The position numbers and the translations under genes are program-made. Of a DNA stretch of 6,485 nt, positions 5,863 to 6,485 are shown in pieces; the stretch's first letter is position 1; each line of letters begins with the position of its first letter. The notes under the pieces were generated by a model, which was given only the letters and a program-made list of their open reading frames with translations, was not told the DNA's origin and made no database searches. The stretch comes from Methanobacteriota archaeon (GTDB taxonomy: Archaea; Thermoplasmatota; Thermoplasmata; RBG-16-68-12), in contig VBLZ01000177.1 in the NCBI GenBank assembly GCA_005878515.1, forward strand, positions 1-6,485, written 5' to 3'.

Positions 5863-5874
5863 CAAGGTTTATTC
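5863..5874 (+). promoter_or_regulatory. BRE/TATA-like promoter of the glycosyltransferase gene
   Basis: CAAGGTTTATTC sits in the 21-bp gap between the Rieske stop and the first possible glycosyltransferase start. Counting 30 bases from the first T of TTTATT reaches about 5898, where an in-frame GTG codon begins. The box therefore argues for a later start than the ATG at 5880, or for transcription from the Rieske promoter if the ATG is used. Confidence 0.45.
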
Positions 5875-5879
5875 CGCGC

Positions 5880-6485
5880 ATGGAGGTTCGCGCCGCGGTG
5901 GCGCTGGATGTTGTCTGGATCGGATTGACGGTCGTCGCGGTCCTGGCGTTCCTTGCGAGCGTCGCTTCCCTGGTCCAGGGCATCCGGCTCCGGGGAGGGG
6001 TCCGGCGCGGGATGCGCCTCGCCCTTGGCGCGTTCCTGCCCTCCGTCGCGCTAATCCTGCCGGTTCGCGGGCTCGACGAGGGTTTCGACGAAAACGTGCG
6101 GGCCCTCCTCTCGCAGGCCTACCCTCGGTACCGACTCTTGGTCGTCGCGGACGATTCCACGGATCCCGCCTCGGCGCGGATCGAGACGATCGCTCGCGAC
6201 TTCCCGATTGTTCCCGTCACGCAGATCCTCGCGGACGCAAACCCGCTCGGCGGCAAGGTGAATGCGCTGCGGTCCGCCCTCGGCCATCTGGTTCCGGAGG
6301 ACGAGGTCGTGGTCTTCGCCGATTCCGATATCCGGCCTGCGCGGGACTGGTTGCGGCAGCTTGTGCAACCGCTCGCCGATTCGACCGTCGGCGTCGCGAC
6401 GGGCTTCCGCTGGTACGTGCCGCCGCGGCCGACGTTCTGGTCCCTCGTCCGCGCGGAGTGGAATGCGGTCAGCGCGAATGTGCTG
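5880..6485 (+). CDS. Membrane glycosyltransferase, GT2/GT21-like (partial, C-terminus outside window)
   Basis: It is predicted to transfer a sugar from a nucleotide-sugar donor to a lipid or surface acceptor at the cytoplasmic membrane. The 202 visible codons begin with one membrane segment (about 10-33), then the GT-A domain. LPVRGLDEGFDENVRALL (60-77) and LLVVADDSTDP (86-96, first Asp motif at 91-92) resemble ceramide-glucosyltransferase-like (GT21) proteins. GGKVNAL (124-130) and FADSDIRP (146-153, metal-binding DSD) follow, then TGFRWYVPP (174-182). The third Asp and the (Q/R)XXRW motif, and any C-terminal membrane helices, would lie beyond the window. The reading frame stays open to the edge. 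Two starts are possible: ATG at 5880, or GTG at 5898 (removing six residues), which fits the TATA box better. The sugar and acceptor cannot be inferred; S-layer or N-glycan assembly and glycolipid synthesis are both plausible. Confidence 0.91.
   Translation, partial: MEVRAAVALDVVWIGLTVVAVLAFLASVASLVQGIRLRGGVRRGMRLALGAFLPSVALILPVRGLDEGFDENVRALLSQAYPRYRLLVVADDSTDPASARIETIARDFPIVPVTQILADANPLGGKVNALRSALGHLVPEDEVVVFADSDIRPARDWLRQLVQPLADSTVGVATGFRWYVPPRPTFWSLVRAEWNAVSANVL

Overview
The window looks like a GC-rich archaeon, most likely an uncultured Thermoplasmatota-type lineage. Three things point this way. The gene starts are preceded by purine-rich BRE-like plus TATA-like boxes rather than bacterial -35/-10 pairs. 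Several genes appear leaderless or nearly so. The peptide-binding protein has PKD repeats, a C-terminal membrane anchor and many N-glycosylation sequons. The lineage assignment is inference; no marker gene is present.

Layout. Four genes lie on the minus strand, read right to left: a 91-aa protein of unknown function (5469 to 5194), an L-glutamate gamma-semialdehyde (P5C) dehydrogenase (5052 to 3490), a large membrane-anchored solute-binding protein (3331 to 689), and the first 208 codons of a DppB/OppB-type ABC permease that runs off the left edge (624 to 1). Two genes lie on the plus strand at the right: a small Rieske [2Fe-2S] ferredoxin (5553 to 5858) and the start of a GT2/GT21-like membrane glycosyltransferase that runs off the right edge (from 5880). 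No intergenic gap exceeds about 160 bases, so there is no long gene-free stretch. I see no RNA gene, mobile element, CRISPR array or prophage trait.

How the genes fit together. The binding protein and permease form the start of a dpp/opp-type uptake operon. The dehydrogenase upstream has its own promoter and makes glutamate from the P5C/semialdehyde intermediate of proline and arginine/ornithine breakdown. Together they suggest an organism that imports peptides and oxidises amino acids, though the transported substrate cannot be proven from sequence. The Rieske protein is a soluble electron carrier or oxygenase-type ferredoxin with no visible partner. The glycosyltransferase probably acts on lipid or cell-surface glycans. 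The 91-aa gene and the Rieske gene are divergent, with BRE/TATA-like elements lying back to back in an 83-bp gap.

Most interesting items: a perfect 8-bp inverted repeat (hairpin) near the predicted 5' end of the binding-protein mRNA; the SBP-PKD-PKD-TM-polyproline architecture, ending in seven prolines written with four different codons; a promoter motif shared by five genes; and the unrecognised 91-aa protein. The genes themselves are mostly familiar families, and I did not find a convincing new multi-gene system.
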